From: Winkia neuii
GTDB taxonomy: Bacteria > Actinomycetota > Actinomycetes > Actinomycetales > Actinomycetaceae
Reading direction: 5' to 3'
DNA: 64,000 nucleotides
Assembly (NCBI RefSeq): GCF_029011175.1
Contig: NZ_CP118946.1
Coordinates: 992,001-1,056,000, forward strand
The position numbers and the translations under genes were made by a program. Below the pieces are notes generated by a model that searched no databases, was not told the origin of the DNA, and saw nothing but the letters and a program-made list of their open reading frames with translations. Position 1 is the stretch's first letter. Each line of letters opens with the position of its first letter. Shown piece after piece: positions 1 to 8,815 of the stretch.

Positions 1-2811
1 GCGTTGCTTGGGCTACTTCGTTTGTGCGAGGAGGCCCCGTCGCGGGCACAGAACGCCATGGCCCACTGTGGCAAGCAATTGTTTTCAATACTCGGACTTT
101 CGCAGGCACTTAGTGATCACCTTGCCACTCATCCCGATGACCTGGAAGTTTTTGAATCAGCTGCGTCGCAGACATTTTCTGACATCTTTTCCGGTAGCTA
201 TGACCCTGGCGCTGAAGCGGCAGCAGCGGCGGCATGGGCAAGTAACTACAGGCAGCTATTTGCGAGCGTGGATAGCACAGACGAAATCCGGAGGGCGTAT
301 CGCAGAGCACTCAGCCAGATTGCGTCTGCCGATCTATCGTCTGATCGAGCACTGGATATTGTTTCCTATGTAAGTCGGTGTATCTCAGCCCTGGTCGACT
401 TGACCTTGCAAGCTGGACTTCGGGTTGCCCAGAATAAGGTTGACCCACAAGAGAACATTCGTCTCGCAGTAATCGTTCTGGGAAAAACGGGAGCTGGAGA
501 GGTCAACTATATTTCGGACGTCGACGTCATGTTTGTTGCTGAGGCGAACTCGGACATTCCAGAGAGCGACGTAATCGAGGTGGCCGGAAAGATAATCACC
601 GCCCTCACAGCTATCTGCAGTGGACCCGGCGAGGAGCTGCCACTATGGCCTCTTGACTTGGGACTTCGGCCAGAGGGTGCAGACGGAGCTGTTGCAAGAA
701 CTCTTGACTCCTACAAAACCTACTACTCGAAATGGGCACAGTCGTGGGAATTTCAGGCTTTGCTCAAAGCTCGATATGCGGCAGGGGACAAGGAGCTAGC
801 TGAAAAATTCTCTGCTCTTGTGGGCCCTCTAGTATGGGAAGCATCAGCTCGGGAGGGTTTTGTCGAGGACGCAAGAAATATGCGACTGCGAGTGGAAGCA
901 AATGTGCCCTCGGAGCAGAAAGGACGTCAACTGAAGCTCGGGCCGGGTGGGCTACGAGATGTAGAGATGACAATCCAGCTAATGCAGCTTGTCCACGGCC
1001 GCTACGACGAGTCTGTGCGCGTACCACATACCCTGGAGGCTATTCAGGCGCTAGCCGCGCAGGGGTACATTGCCCGCGAAGGAGCCGCGAAATTAGCCAG
1101 GTGTTACCGTTTCCTAAGATGTGTCGAACACCGAACGCAGTTATTCCGACTTCGCAGGACCGCGCTGATTCCGTCCTCTGAAAAGGAGCTCAGGAGGATA
1201 GGAAGGTCTATAGATGCGCAGAAATACCCGAATGCCCGCTCCCTACAGATCGAGCTGACACACGTTCGCCACGATGTTCGAACTCTGCACCAAGAACTGT
1301 TTTACGGCCCCCTATTGCCGGCAACGGCTTCCCTTTCCGCTGATGAGGCTGCTCTTTCCCCAGAAGCGGCTAGTGCGCGACTGAAAGCAATTGGTTATAA
1401 GGACCCGGCGGGAAGTTTGCGTCACATTGAAGCGTTGACTGCTGGAGTCAGCAGGAGAGCAGCATTGCAGAGACATCTGCTACCGGTGATGATCGGATGG
1501 ATCGCGGACGGGGCAAATCCTGACGCGGGATTGCTTAGATTCCGCCGACTTAGCGAGATCATTGGTACGTCGCATTGGTACTTGGCAATGCTGCGAGATT
1601 CTAGAGTCGCCGCAGGTTACCTAGCGAAACTACTGCCAACGAGCACGTACTGTGCGGATGGGTTCGAACATTTCCCGGCTGCTGTGGCATGGCTTGATCA
1701 CCCTATTGAACTGGAAGCGCGCGAGAAAGAGCGCCTTTCTGGCGAGATGATGGCCATTGTTTCTAGGCATGACGATGCAGGGGAGGCAGCACAATTAGTG
1801 CGTGAGATTCGTTCTCGCGAACTATTGCGGGCAGCTCTGGCGGACTGTTTGAGCGGCGTGGATCCCGAACGTGCTCGAAAATATATTACGCCTGTAAATG
1901 ATGCAGCCCTGGCTGCTGCCCTGAAACTGGCGCATCGCAGTGCTGGAACCTCTCCGAAAGCGCGGATGGGGATTATCGCGCTGGGGCGTCTAGGAGGCGA
2001 AGAGCCTGGATACGCTTCGGATGCCGATCTTATGGTTGTCTACTCGCCGGTAGGCGAGGGGGCACAGGAAGAGGCCGAGCATACAGTTGCTACGCTGAAG
2101 TCCTTGCTTTCGGATGTGGGCCCGCAAAGGCCGTTCAAAGTAGATCTGGGGTTACGCCCAGAGGGCAAAGATGGTCCGACTGCTAGGAGTCTAGAATCGA
2201 CTCGCTCCTATTATGAACGATGGGCCTCCCCATGGGAGCGGCAGGCTCTACTCCGCGCACGACCAGTAGCGGGTGATCCTGAAGTGCTGGATGAGGCCAT
2301 GGAGATAATTGACCGTTTCCGGTACGGCCATTCCTTCGACAATGACGAATTGAAGAGTATTAGGATGTTGAAGGCTCGAATGGAGGCAGAACGTTTGCCC
2401 CGGGGGATGGACCCGCGCTCGCACGTGAAACTGGGGCCCGGGGGACTATCGGATGCAGAGTGGACCATTCAACTGCTCCAGTTGATGCATGCGCATGAGG
2501 ACGTTGCGTTGCGTACCACCAATACGCTCGACGCGCTGGGACAGGCCGAACGCCTAAGCCTGGTTACGCCCGCCCAGGCGCGAGCGCTGGAAGCCGCATG
2601 GAATGCCGCGACTCGCATTAGAGCTGCCAATACGCTCGCTTCTGGTCGTGACGGGGGCGCTAAACTGGATTTGTTGCCACGAACTAATGACGAGATAGCT
2701 GCCGTATCGTTGATACTGGGATACCAGAGAAGCGAGCGTAGCCTAGTTGACGATTATCGTCGTAAGGCACGACATTGCAGAGACGTAATGGAAGAAATAT
2801 TTTACGGGTAG
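1..2811 (+). CDS. glnE: Bifunctional glutamine synthetase adenylyltransferase/adenylyl-removing enzyme, 5' end cut by window
   Basis: GlnE attaches AMP to, or removes it from, glutamine synthetase and so sets ammonia assimilation according to nitrogen status. The reading frame is open from base 1, so the N-terminus (probably several tens of residues) lies outside the window. The 935 visible residues show the two-fold family architecture. Each half has a nucleotidyltransferase signature (GKTGAGEVNYISDVDVMF near residue 159; GRLGGEEPGYASDADLMV near 659) followed by a KLGPGGLRDVE or KLGPGGLSDAE motif. The first half is the usual adenylyl-removing domain and the second the adenylylating domain. 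A histidine phosphatase gene starts 3 bases after the stop and is probably co-transcribed. glnA is not in the window. Confidence 0.95.
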   Translation, partial: ALLGLLRLCEEAPSRAQNAMAHCGKQLFSILGLSQALSDHLATHPDDLEVFESAASQTFSDIFSGSYDPGAEAAAAAAWASNYRQLFASVDSTDEIRRAYRRALSQIASADLSSDRALDIVSYVSRCISALVDLTLQAGLRVAQNKVDPQENIRLAVIVLGKTGAGEVNYISDVDVMFVAEANSDIPESDVIEVAGKIITALTAICSGPGEELPLWPLDLGLRPEGADGAVARTLDSYKTYYSKWAQSWEFQALLKARYAAGDKELAEKFSALVGPLVWEASAREGFVEDARNMRLRVEANVPSEQKGRQLKLGPGGLRDVEMTIQLMQLVHGRYDESVRVPHTLEAIQALAAQGYIAREGAAKLARCYRFLRCVEHRTQLFRLRRTALIPSSEKELRRIGRSIDAQKYPNARSLQIELTHVRHDVRTLHQELFYGPLLPATASLSADEAALSPEAASARLKAIGYKDPAGSLRHIEALTAGVSRRAALQRHLLPVMIGWIADGANPDAGLLRFRRLSEIIGTSHWYLAMLRDSRVAAGYLAKLLPTSTYCADGFEHFPAAVAWLDHPIELEAREKERLSGEMMAIVSRHDDAGEAAQLVREIRSRELLRAALADCLSGVDPERARKYITPVNDAALAAALKLAHRSAGTSPKARMGIIALGRLGGEEPGYASDADLMVVYSPVGEGAQEEAEHTVATLKSLLSDVGPQRPFKVDLGLRPEGKDGPTARSLESTRSYYERWASPWERQALLRARPVAGDPEVLDEAMEIIDRFRYGHSFDNDELKSIRMLKARMEAERLPRGMDPRSHVKLGPGGLSDAEWTIQLLQLMHAHEDVALRTTNTLDALGQAERLSLVTPAQARALEAAWNAATRIRAANTLASGRDGGAKLDLLPRTNDEIAAVSLILGYQRSERSLVDDYRRKARHCRDVMEEIFYG

Positions 2812-2814
2812 GAA

Positions 2815-3504
2815 ATGAAACTAGTACTGATTCGCCATGGACAAACGTCGTCGAACCTAGCGGGAGCGCTGGATACAGCTTATCCGGGCGCAGACTTGAA
2901 TGCGGATGGCATGAACCAAGCTGCCAGTCTTGCCGCGGGCTGGGAGGATCGGGGGCTGCCGAAGCTCGATGCGCTGTACAGTTCCTTTATTCAGCGAGCC
3001 CAGCAGACTGCAGCTCCACTGGCGAAGAAGTTCGACCTTGACTTGCAGGTCCGAGAAGGACTCCGAGAGGTTCGTGCTGGTGAACTCGAGATGAACACTG
3101 ATGCCGAATCAGTTACCGAGTACCTGTCTACGTTGATCAGGTGGGTCAGGGGAGACCTGTCTTACCGAATGCCGGGAGCAGAGACCGGACAAGAAATTCT
3201 TGATCGTTTCGACAAGGTTGTAAAAGAGGCCCACGCAAAGGTAGGTGAGGGCACCGCCGGTATCGTCTGTCATGGCGCTGTTATGCGGTTATACGCAGCC
3301 TCTCGAACGAATCAGATTACCGAGCAGCTAATATCGCAATTTCCCGTCCCGAATACCCAAACGACTTTATTAGAGGGCGAACCCGGGTCTTTTACGGCTT
3401 TGACGTGGGCCGGCAAACCGATAGAGGAATGGCCAGTGCGCGATGATGCAGGCGAGCCACTGTCCTCTCAGCAGGCCATGCGTGCAATGGAAGGTAAAGC
3501 GTAA
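2815..3504 (+). CDS. Histidine phosphatase family protein (phosphoglycerate mutase-like)
   Basis: A 229-residue member of the histidine phosphatase superfamily. The RHG motif is at residues 7-9 (LIRHGQT), with His8 the expected phospho-accepting residue, and the second conserved His is in VCHGAV near residue 153. The length fits the single-domain branch. Family members range from cofactor-dependent phosphoglycerate mutases to small-molecule phosphatases, and the sequence alone does not fix the substrate; a general phosphatase is more likely than a glycolytic mutase. It starts 3 bases after glnE, which suggests translation coupled to that gene, and ends in a 40-base palindrome shared with the convergent transporter operon. 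Confidence 0.85.
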   Translation: MKLVLIRHGQTSSNLAGALDTAYPGADLNADGMNQAASLAAGWEDRGLPKLDALYSSFIQRAQQTAAPLAKKFDLDLQVREGLREVRAGELEMNTDAESVTEYLSTLIRWVRGDLSYRMPGAETGQEILDRFDKVVKEAHAKVGEGTAGIVCHGAVMRLYAASRTNQITEQLISQFPVPNTQTTLLEGEPGSFTALTWAGKPIEEWPVRDDAGEPLSSQQAMRAMEGKA

Positions 3505-3543
3505 AGAATTTGGGGGAAGGCAGCTGCCTTCCCCCAAATTCTT
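3504..3543. terminator. 40-base perfect palindrome, bidirectional terminator between convergent genes
   Basis: Two 20-base arms (3504-3523 and 3524-3543) are exact inverted complements with no unpaired loop. The hairpin begins within the TAA of the histidine phosphatase gene and runs into the TAA of the ABC ATPase gene on the other strand, so one element probably terminates both transcripts. A and T bases flank the G/C core on both sides (aagaattt...aaattctt). Confidence 0.8.
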
Positions 3544-4375
3544 AAAGCACTTTGTCGAAGAATTCGCGAGTTCTAGGTTGGCTTGGGTGCTCGATTACTT
3601 CTTCGGGAGTGCCGTACTCGACGATCTGTCCCTTATCTAGGAAGACAACCTTATCCGCGACCTCACGGGCAAAAGCTATTTCGTGAGTAACCACAACCAT
3701 CGTCATACCTTCGGCGGCCAAATCCTTCATTACCCCCAGTACTTCGCCAACTAGCTCAGGGTCGAGGGCTGACGTTGGCTCGTCAAACAGCATGAGCTCT
3801 GGTTCCATAGCTAGTGCCCTTGCAATAGCAACGCGCTGCTGCTGACCGCCAGATAGTTCTGATGGGTAGTGATCTGCCCGGTCAAGCAGACCGACGCGAT
3901 CAAGGTGTTGCAGAGCGAGTTTGCGCGCCTGTTCTTTTGGGACACCTTTTACCTGGACTGGTGCTTCCATCACGTTTTGCAACGCGGTCATGTGGGGGAA
4001 AAGGTTAAATCGCTGGAATACCATCCCAACTCTAGATCGCTGTTTTGCGACCTCGCCATCAGAACGTCGCTTGAGCAGAGTTCCTTCGGGGGTAATTGAA
4101 CCATGGCGGTGAGCGCGCCATTTATTCAGGATCCCTTTAGGGGCCTTTTCCTCGGTCATTCCGAGGAGTTCGCCATTTAGGTAGATACGTCCTGCGGAAA
4201 TAAACTCCAATTCGTTGATACAGCGCAAAAGGGTTGATTTGCCAGATCCAGAGGGACCAAGGAGAACACATACCTCGCCGTGCTTGATCTCTAGGTCAAT
4301 ACCCTGAAGGACATGCAGGTCACCAAAAAATTTGTGGGCGCCTTCGATTTTGACCATACTTGTTGCTTCGCTCAT
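3542..4375 (-). CDS. Polar amino-acid ABC transporter, ATP-binding protein
   Basis: A 277-residue ATPase of the GlnQ/HisP class that powers uptake of a polar amino acid. The Walker A motif GPSGSGKS is at residues 40-47, the signature LSGGQ at 174-178 and Walker B LMLFDEPT at 194-201, followed by the switch-region VVTHE. Between the first strands and the Q-loop (VFQ near residue 120) there is an insertion of roughly 35 charged residues (about 72-110), longer than in E. coli GlnQ. The ATG overlaps the permease stop by 4 bases (ATGA). It is the last gene of the operon: binding protein, decayed binding protein, permease, ATPase. Substrate not determinable. Confidence 0.93.
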   Translation of the reverse strand: MSEATSMVKIEGAHKFFGDLHVLQGIDLEIKHGEVCVLLGPSGSGKSTLLRCINELEFISAGRIYLNGELLGMTEEKAPKGILNKWRAHRHGSITPEGTLLKRRSDGEVAKQRSRVGMVFQRFNLFPHMTALQNVMEAPVQVKGVPKEQARKLALQHLDRVGLLDRADHYPSELSGGQQQRVAIARALAMEPELMLFDEPTSALDPELVGEVLGVMKDLAAEGMTMVVVTHEIAFAREVADKVVFLDKGQIVEYGTPEEVIEHPSQPRTREFFDKVL

Positions 4376-5283
4376 GGGGTCACATCCATAAATGCAGTGT
4401 TGGAGTTCTCGGAAATTGCAGTCTTTTTACTACCAGTAGAGGAGCGCTGTTCGAAACCGCGGCCAAAGTAGCGTTCGATGTAGTACTGGCCAACCATAAG
4501 AATTGAAGTGATCAGCAGGTACCAGAACACCGCTACAAGTAGTAGGGGAATCGGAGTGAATGTCCTGTTTCCGAGTTCCTGTACCGCGAACTGGAGTTCC
4601 AAAGTAAAGGGAACAGCGGCTACCAGAGAGGTAGTCTTGAGCATCGAAATGGTCTCGTTGCCGGTTGGAGGAATGATCACGCGCATAGCCTGAGGCAGAA
4701 TGATTCTGCGCATTATTTTCGCCGGTTTCATACCCAGTGCAGTAGCTGCCTCGGTCTGGCCACGGTCCACCGAATTTAGACCCGAGCGAATGATCTCCGC
4801 TAGATACGCGCCCTCGTTCAGCCCCAATCCGAGCAGGGCACACAGTCCTGGAGTAAGGATCTTATCGGTGGAGTAAGAAAACAGCTCGGGCCCAAAAGGT
4901 ACTTTGAGAGATATTGTCTGGTACAAAGTGGGAAGAAGCCCCCAGAAGATGAGCTGGGTATAGATTGGAGTGCCGCGGAAAAACCAGATGTAAAACCACG
5001 CTACAGACTTTGTTACGGGATTCTGGCTCTGGCGCATAATCGCCATGGTAGTAGCCAAAATGATGCCTATTATCATAGCTCCTACCGTCAGTAGCAGGGT
5101 GAATACAATACCCCGCATTACTGATGGATGGAACAAATACTGGCCAACAACATCCCAGCGGTAGTTGGGATTGGTCACCAGCGAGTTGATTATCGCGAGT
5201 GCAATTAGCGCTACTACCACTGCGCCAATCAATCGGCCCGGTTTGAACACGGGCTGAGGATTATTCCTATGTAGCTCTTCCAT
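4372..5283 (-). CDS. Polar amino-acid ABC transporter, permease
   Basis: A 303-residue integral membrane permease of the HisM/GlnP type. A cytoplasmic N-terminus is followed by a first hydrophobic segment (about residues 18-38). The core has the family features: a membrane helix with [16 protein letters not shown], the sequence [14 protein letters not shown], and the EAA-type coupling loop around [22 protein letters not shown], which contacts the ATPase. It overlaps the downstream ATPase by 4 bases. The C-terminal tail of about 25 polar residues is a variable extension. A single permease gene suggests a homodimer. Confidence 0.93.
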   Translation of the reverse strand: MEELHRNNPQPVFKPGRLIGAVVVALIALAIINSLVTNPNYRWDVVGQYLFHPSVMRGIVFTLLLTVGAMIIGIILATTMAIMRQSQNPVTKSVAWFYIWFFRGTPIYTQLIFWGLLPTLYQTISLKVPFGPELFSYSTDKILTPGLCALLGLGLNEGAYLAEIIRSGLNSVDRGQTEAATALGMKPAKIMRRIILPQAMRVIIPPTGNETISMLKTTSLVAAVPFTLELQFAVQELGNRTFTPIPLLLVAVFWYLLITSILMVGQYYIERYFGRGFEQRSSTGSKKTAISENSNTAFMDVTP

Positions 5284-5285
5284 AC

Positions 5286-5699
5286 CTATTTTCTAACTTG
5301 CGGATTATTTTCTGCATTCTTTTTGGGCAGATTCAATGGTGTCACCAACGTGGGTGAAGTCGCCATTGGTCCCTCGTATTGAATATCCCACAGTGATTGA
5401 ATCGGCGAAAGTTGCATCGTGTTGCCTGCCTGCAACTTCGGAGATTTTTGGGGTTTGTGGGGAGTGAAAACTCTGTTTCCTACTTTGCCGTCTGCAGCGC
5501 ACTTGTGAGGCGAGGACTGGGCATATTTAGTATTTTGGCCCGCTACCTTCACGACCTCGGACATCGTGCTCACCAAACCGATTGCGGCGTTGTAAAGAAA
5601 GCCATGCGAAGCTAGCTTTTTGGGCGCTAGAGCAGCGATGGGAGCGCCCATCTTGCTCTCGAGTTCCGCTAGCTTGCGCATGGCTTCTTCGTTTTTCTG
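5286..5699 (-). pseudogene. Decayed paralogue of the adjacent amino-acid binding protein
   Basis: This stretch lies between the intact binding protein and the permease and resembles the intact gene in two places. An N-terminal part (GAPIAALAPKKL...) aligns with residues just after its lipobox region (KVAALVPQEI...). A C-terminal part has KCAADGK in one frame and HDATFADS...VGY...GDTI in the next, matching KCAAEGK and YDATFADS...IGY...GDVL of the intact gene. About 100 central codons and the C-terminal end are missing. The distance between the two matching DNA landmarks (5409 to 5495) is 4 bases shorter than in the intact copy, which shifts the frame. I read it as a tandem duplicate that has decayed by deletion; no functional product is expected. 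Confidence 0.75.
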
Positions 5700-6614
5700 T
5701 TAGTCAGATACGGCAGGGTTGATCTCGGCCTTAGATAGGCCTGCCTTATCTGCACCGTAATGTGCAAGAATCTTCTTTAGCTCGCCGGAGTCCATGAGTG
5801 ACTGCATAGCCGCCTGCACTGCCTTGGTCAATGCCTCATCTTTCTTATTGATAATAATTCCCTGGGGAGAGGCCTTGAGTACATCGCCGATCTGCTCGAT
5901 AGAGCCGTTGGACTTCTTCACGGTATATCCGATTACGGTTGAGTCGGCGAAGGTTGCATCGTACTGCTTGCCTGCGACTTTAGGAGCGATCTCGGTTTGT
6001 AGATCGTGCGGCTTTACTTTGATTTTCTCCTTGCCTTCCGCAGCGCATTTGTCAGATAGGGTCTCGACGTAGTCGTACTGGAAGGTGCCTTTTTGCACGC
6101 CGATGGTTTTGCCGCAGGGGTTAGAAGGATCAAATTTGTTGGGATTTCCCTTTGCGGTGCCAAAGGCGGATCCGACCTGGACGTAGGAGATCATGTTGAC
6201 CTCTTTTTCGCGCTGCGGGGTGATCGAGAATGAGCTCAACGAAAGATCGAATTTTGAGCCGATCTGCGGAATAATCGAGTCGAAGGCGGCATGCTTAGTG
6301 TTTCCGCCCTTTAGCCCCATGACTTTGGCCATCGCATTTACCAAGTCGATGTCATAACCAGTAGGTGTTTGACCATCGATCTTTAGATATTCCGCAGGAG
6401 CATAGTCCGCGGAGGCGACGGAGCGCAGTAGATCCCGTTTAGATATTTCTTGCGGAACGAGGGCGGCGACTTTGTCGTCTTTTTGAATCTTAGATACGTC
6501 GTAGCCCTTCTCACCCGGATCGGAGGAATCCGATCCGGGGGTAGCGTTGTCTGCACCAGAGCACGCAGACAAGGAAAGGGCGGTTGCTGCGGCAATACAG
6601 AAGATTTTCTTCAT
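5700..6614 (-). CDS. Amino-acid ABC transporter substrate-binding lipoprotein
   Basis: A 304-residue extracellular binding protein of the SBP_bac_3 type that delivers the amino acid to the permease. A signal peptide ends in the lipobox LSAC with Cys18 as the lipidated residue. A Ser/Asp-rich linker follows, then the two-lobed ligand-binding domain with GYDIDLVNAMAKVMG and, in the second lobe, QYDATFADSTVIGY. It is the first gene of the operon, with an AAGGAG ribosome-binding site a few bases upstream and a strong promoter at 6651-6679. A decayed copy of the same gene follows immediately. Confidence 0.93.
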   Translation of the reverse strand: MKKIFCIAAATALSLSACSGADNATPGSDSSDPGEKGYDVSKIQKDDKVAALVPQEISKRDLLRSVASADYAPAEYLKIDGQTPTGYDIDLVNAMAKVMGLKGGNTKHAAFDSIIPQIGSKFDLSLSSFSITPQREKEVNMISYVQVGSAFGTAKGNPNKFDPSNPCGKTIGVQKGTFQYDYVETLSDKCAAEGKEKIKVKPHDLQTEIAPKVAGKQYDATFADSTVIGYTVKKSNGSIEQIGDVLKASPQGIIINKKDEALTKAVQAAMQSLMDSGELKKILAHYGADKAGLSKAEINPAVSD

Positions 6615-6650
6615 CGGGGTGGCTCCTTATAAATATTAACTGTTAGGAAT

Positions 6651-6679
6651 ATTATGCATACTTCTGCATTGGTATGCAA
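6651..6679 (-). promoter_or_regulatory. Promoter of the amino-acid ABC transporter operon
   Basis: On the minus strand, a -35 box TTGCAT (6679-6674) and a -10 box CATAAT (6656-6651) are separated by exactly 17 bases, with the binding-protein start codon 37 bases beyond. The -35 box abuts the terminator hairpin of the preceding gene. Confidence 0.7.
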
Positions 6680-6707
6680 AACGGCTCCCACCAGGTGGGA
6701 GCCGTTT
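6679..6707 (-). terminator. Rho-independent terminator of the DUF4191 gene
   Basis: Perfect 14-base arms (6679-6692 and 6694-6707) enclose a one-base loop. On the minus strand the stem is followed by a short T run before the next promoter. Confidence 0.75.
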
Positions 6708-6721
6708 CACAAAAAAGTGCT

Positions 6722-7415
6722 CTATTTGCCTCGTAGAGCCCTGCGGTTGAATTTCACCTTTGAGGGATCTATTCCTCGGGGCATGTTCATCGACTTTGCT
6801 TGTAGTGAGCGAAGTCGGTTGGTTACGACCGGAACTTCTTCCTTGCGTAGCGTCTTCTTTAGCTTATTGATAGTGCGCAGAAGTTGATCCAAAGGAACTT
6901 GTCCCTTTGCATGTCCAACTTGGATCTGGTGTACCTCTACCTTGGGAGCAACTCGGGAAACCTTCTTTGCCTCGTCAGCTAGCATGCGCTCTACCTGGGC
7001 CGGAGCTCCCTCAGAGACAAGAACGATTCCTGGACGACCAACTAGTCGGTAAACGAGATCCTGATTGCGGTTCATAGCAACGGGCTGTTCTTCGATGTCC
7101 CAGCCACGCCGGATCTGCCTCATGATGGCCCCTGCAGCGCCTGCATGTCCATCAAGTTGCTTGTACATTGCGCGGTTCATGAGTCGCGACAGAGTTGCGG
7201 TAGTAGCCAGAAGGCCAAGCGAGATGCCAAAAAGAATGCCCAAGACTAGATGAGAGGTTAGCCATCCCACGAGGACTGCTACAAGCAGGGGGATAACAAA
7301 TGCGCCCGCGAGGGCCCCATCCTACCCAAGGGTAGGAGCGTTTGGTCAGGGTAAATGCATCTTTAATGTTGGCGAAAAAAGACCGTTTCGGCGCGGCAGT
7401 ATCGTCCTTAGCCAT
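6722..7415 (-). pseudogene. DUF4191 membrane protein with a one-base frameshift
   Basis: A conserved actinobacterial membrane protein of unknown function. Translation from ATG 7415 (AGGA ribosome-binding site) gives MAKDDTAAPKRSFFANIKDA...YPWVGW and then leaves the family frame. The second frame continues with ALAGAFVIPLLVAVLVGW, two membrane segments and the cytoplasmic C-terminal part (VGRPGIVLVSEG..., ending FNRRALRGK). Removing one base from the run of four C at 7315-7318 (G on the coding strand) joins the halves into about 231 residues, the normal family length. Either the gene is recently inactivated or the base is a homopolymer sequencing error; both halves are otherwise well preserved, which favours an error or a very recent event. 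Confidence 0.8.
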
Positions 7416-7538
7416 CAATTCCTACTTTCTGCTTGTATCTAGCCTGAATTCTACGTGTTAGAACCTCTAAAACAAAAAGTTATCCACAGATTTGTGTACC
7501 CCCTACAACGAGGGGGATTGGCGTGGTTCGGTAGAAGC

Positions 7539-8771
7539 ATGAGGATTCGCGGTTATGAAGTGCTTGAGGTCATAGGTTTTGCCAGTCTTGGTCCCGTGTG
7601 GAAGGTGCGGGATAAGGCGGGCAAGATATGGGCTGCAAAGTTTGTGAAGTATCCTGACCCGGACCGTTATAGCTCAATTTCCCAGGTTGATGGGCCGCAC
7701 CTAGGCACATTGCATGATCTGGTTCCTGTCGATAACCGGTGGGTTCTAATAATGGAACTCGTCGAAGGGAGTCCGCTCAATTCAGAAATCGAGCTCCTGC
7801 GTCCTCGTAGGATTGCAGCCGACATACTGGAGGCACTAGCTGCGCTGCATCGGCGTGGCGTAACGCACGGAGACGTTTCTCCCGCGAACATACTTGTTTC
7901 AGAGGGCGGGCGGGCAACGTTGATTGATCCTGACCTTTCGAATGAAAGAAAAGGAACGCCTTCGTATGTGCCTTCAGAGCCAGATACTCCCGCGCGCGAC
8001 ATCTACGGGTGGGGCAGAATATGTCAGGAACTGGGTGTTCCGTCACTCAGCGCGGATGCACTAGATCCGCAGGAGCGTCCGGCGGCCGAAAGTCTGCTAC
8101 AGGACTTCTCAGCAGAACCTCCTGCACGTGCACTCACTCCCGAACCGGTGGCGGCACTACGCTCGGTTGGGTTACTTGACGCTGTCACTATCGAACCTGA
8201 TAAACATGCTAAAAAACCCAGGTGGTCAGTCATATCTATGGGGGTTGTGATCGCCTGTGCTGGCATCGGGATAGTACTTGGGTCATTCCTTAGCGGAAAG
8301 AGCGAATCATCGGCGTTATCAGGGGAGCCAAAACAGGTCGCAAGTAGTGCTGCTAAACAGCTGGAATCTGTGCCACCCACTGTGCAGGGGCACAAGAGCC
8401 CCCGGACAGAAGAAAAACGAGCAGCAGACTTGGCTCCAGGTGCGTCCGTGCTCTCAAAACTGCTGAAACAGAGGGCCGCAGCCCTTGAAAAAATGGATAA
8501 AGAAGCTCTCGCTAGCGTCAGTTTTCCAAATTCACCCTCACAACAGGCAGACATGAACTTGTATAGGCAGATGCAGCAGAATGGAATAACTGCAAAAGGA
8601 TTGAAGATCAAAGTTACGGGTGAACACGAAGCTAACGGCAAGGTAGTTGCCACTATCACCCAGAGCAGTCATCAGCAGTGTAATCAGACCTGTCAACGAG
8701 TGAATAGTGTCGAGTACAAAGCAACGTTCAAAATTAGGAACGGCAAAATAGTGTCGGTTACTAGGGAATAA
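7539..8771 (+). CDS. Serine/threonine kinase-like membrane protein with extracellular domain
   Basis: About 410 residues from ATG 7539; an upstream in-frame GTG at 7455 has no ribosome-binding site and adds a non-family leader. The N-terminal kinase-like domain (residues 1-170) has a weak glycine loop (GFASLG), an AAKFVK lysine, the catalytic-loop variant HGDVSPANILV in place of HRD, and DPD where DFG is usual. It is clearly shorter than a full Hanks kinase. After a linker there is one membrane helix (VISMGVVIACAGIGIVLGSF), then a Ser/Lys-rich stretch and an extracellular domain of about 110 residues with two Cys (CNQTC). Probably a signalling or pseudokinase-type sensor. It is divergent from the DUF4191 gene and ends in the hairpin at 8775. 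Confidence 0.75.
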   Translation: MRIRGYEVLEVIGFASLGPVWKVRDKAGKIWAAKFVKYPDPDRYSSISQVDGPHLGTLHDLVPVDNRWVLIMELVEGSPLNSEIELLRPRRIAADILEALAALHRRGVTHGDVSPANILVSEGGRATLIDPDLSNERKGTPSYVPSEPDTPARDIYGWGRICQELGVPSLSADALDPQERPAAESLLQDFSAEPPARALTPEPVAALRSVGLLDAVTIEPDKHAKKPRWSVISMGVVIACAGIGIVLGSFLSGKSESSALSGEPKQVASSAAKQLESVPPTVQGHKSPRTEEKRAADLAPGASVLSKLLKQRAAALEKMDKEALASVSFPNSPSQQADMNLYRQMQQNGITAKGLKIKVTGEHEANGKVVATITQSSHQQCNQTCQRVNSVEYKATFKIRNGKIVSVTRE

Positions 8772-8774
8772 AAA

Positions 8775-8802
8775 GTGGGCCGGTCGAATCCGACCGGCCC
8801 AC
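8775..8802. terminator. Terminator between the kinase-like gene and the E2 gene
   Basis: Perfect 12-base G/C-rich arms (8775-8786 and 8791-8802) around AATC. The T run (TTTTTATT) follows the stem on the minus strand, so it mainly terminates the lpd-E2 operon and may act in both directions. Confidence 0.75.
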
Positions 8803-8815
8803 CGTAAGAGAACTG

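Noticed and set aside
1672-1681. GTTCGAAC inside glnE as an SOS box
   Set aside because: It is a single overlapping core without the two half-sites four bases apart and lies mid-gene.
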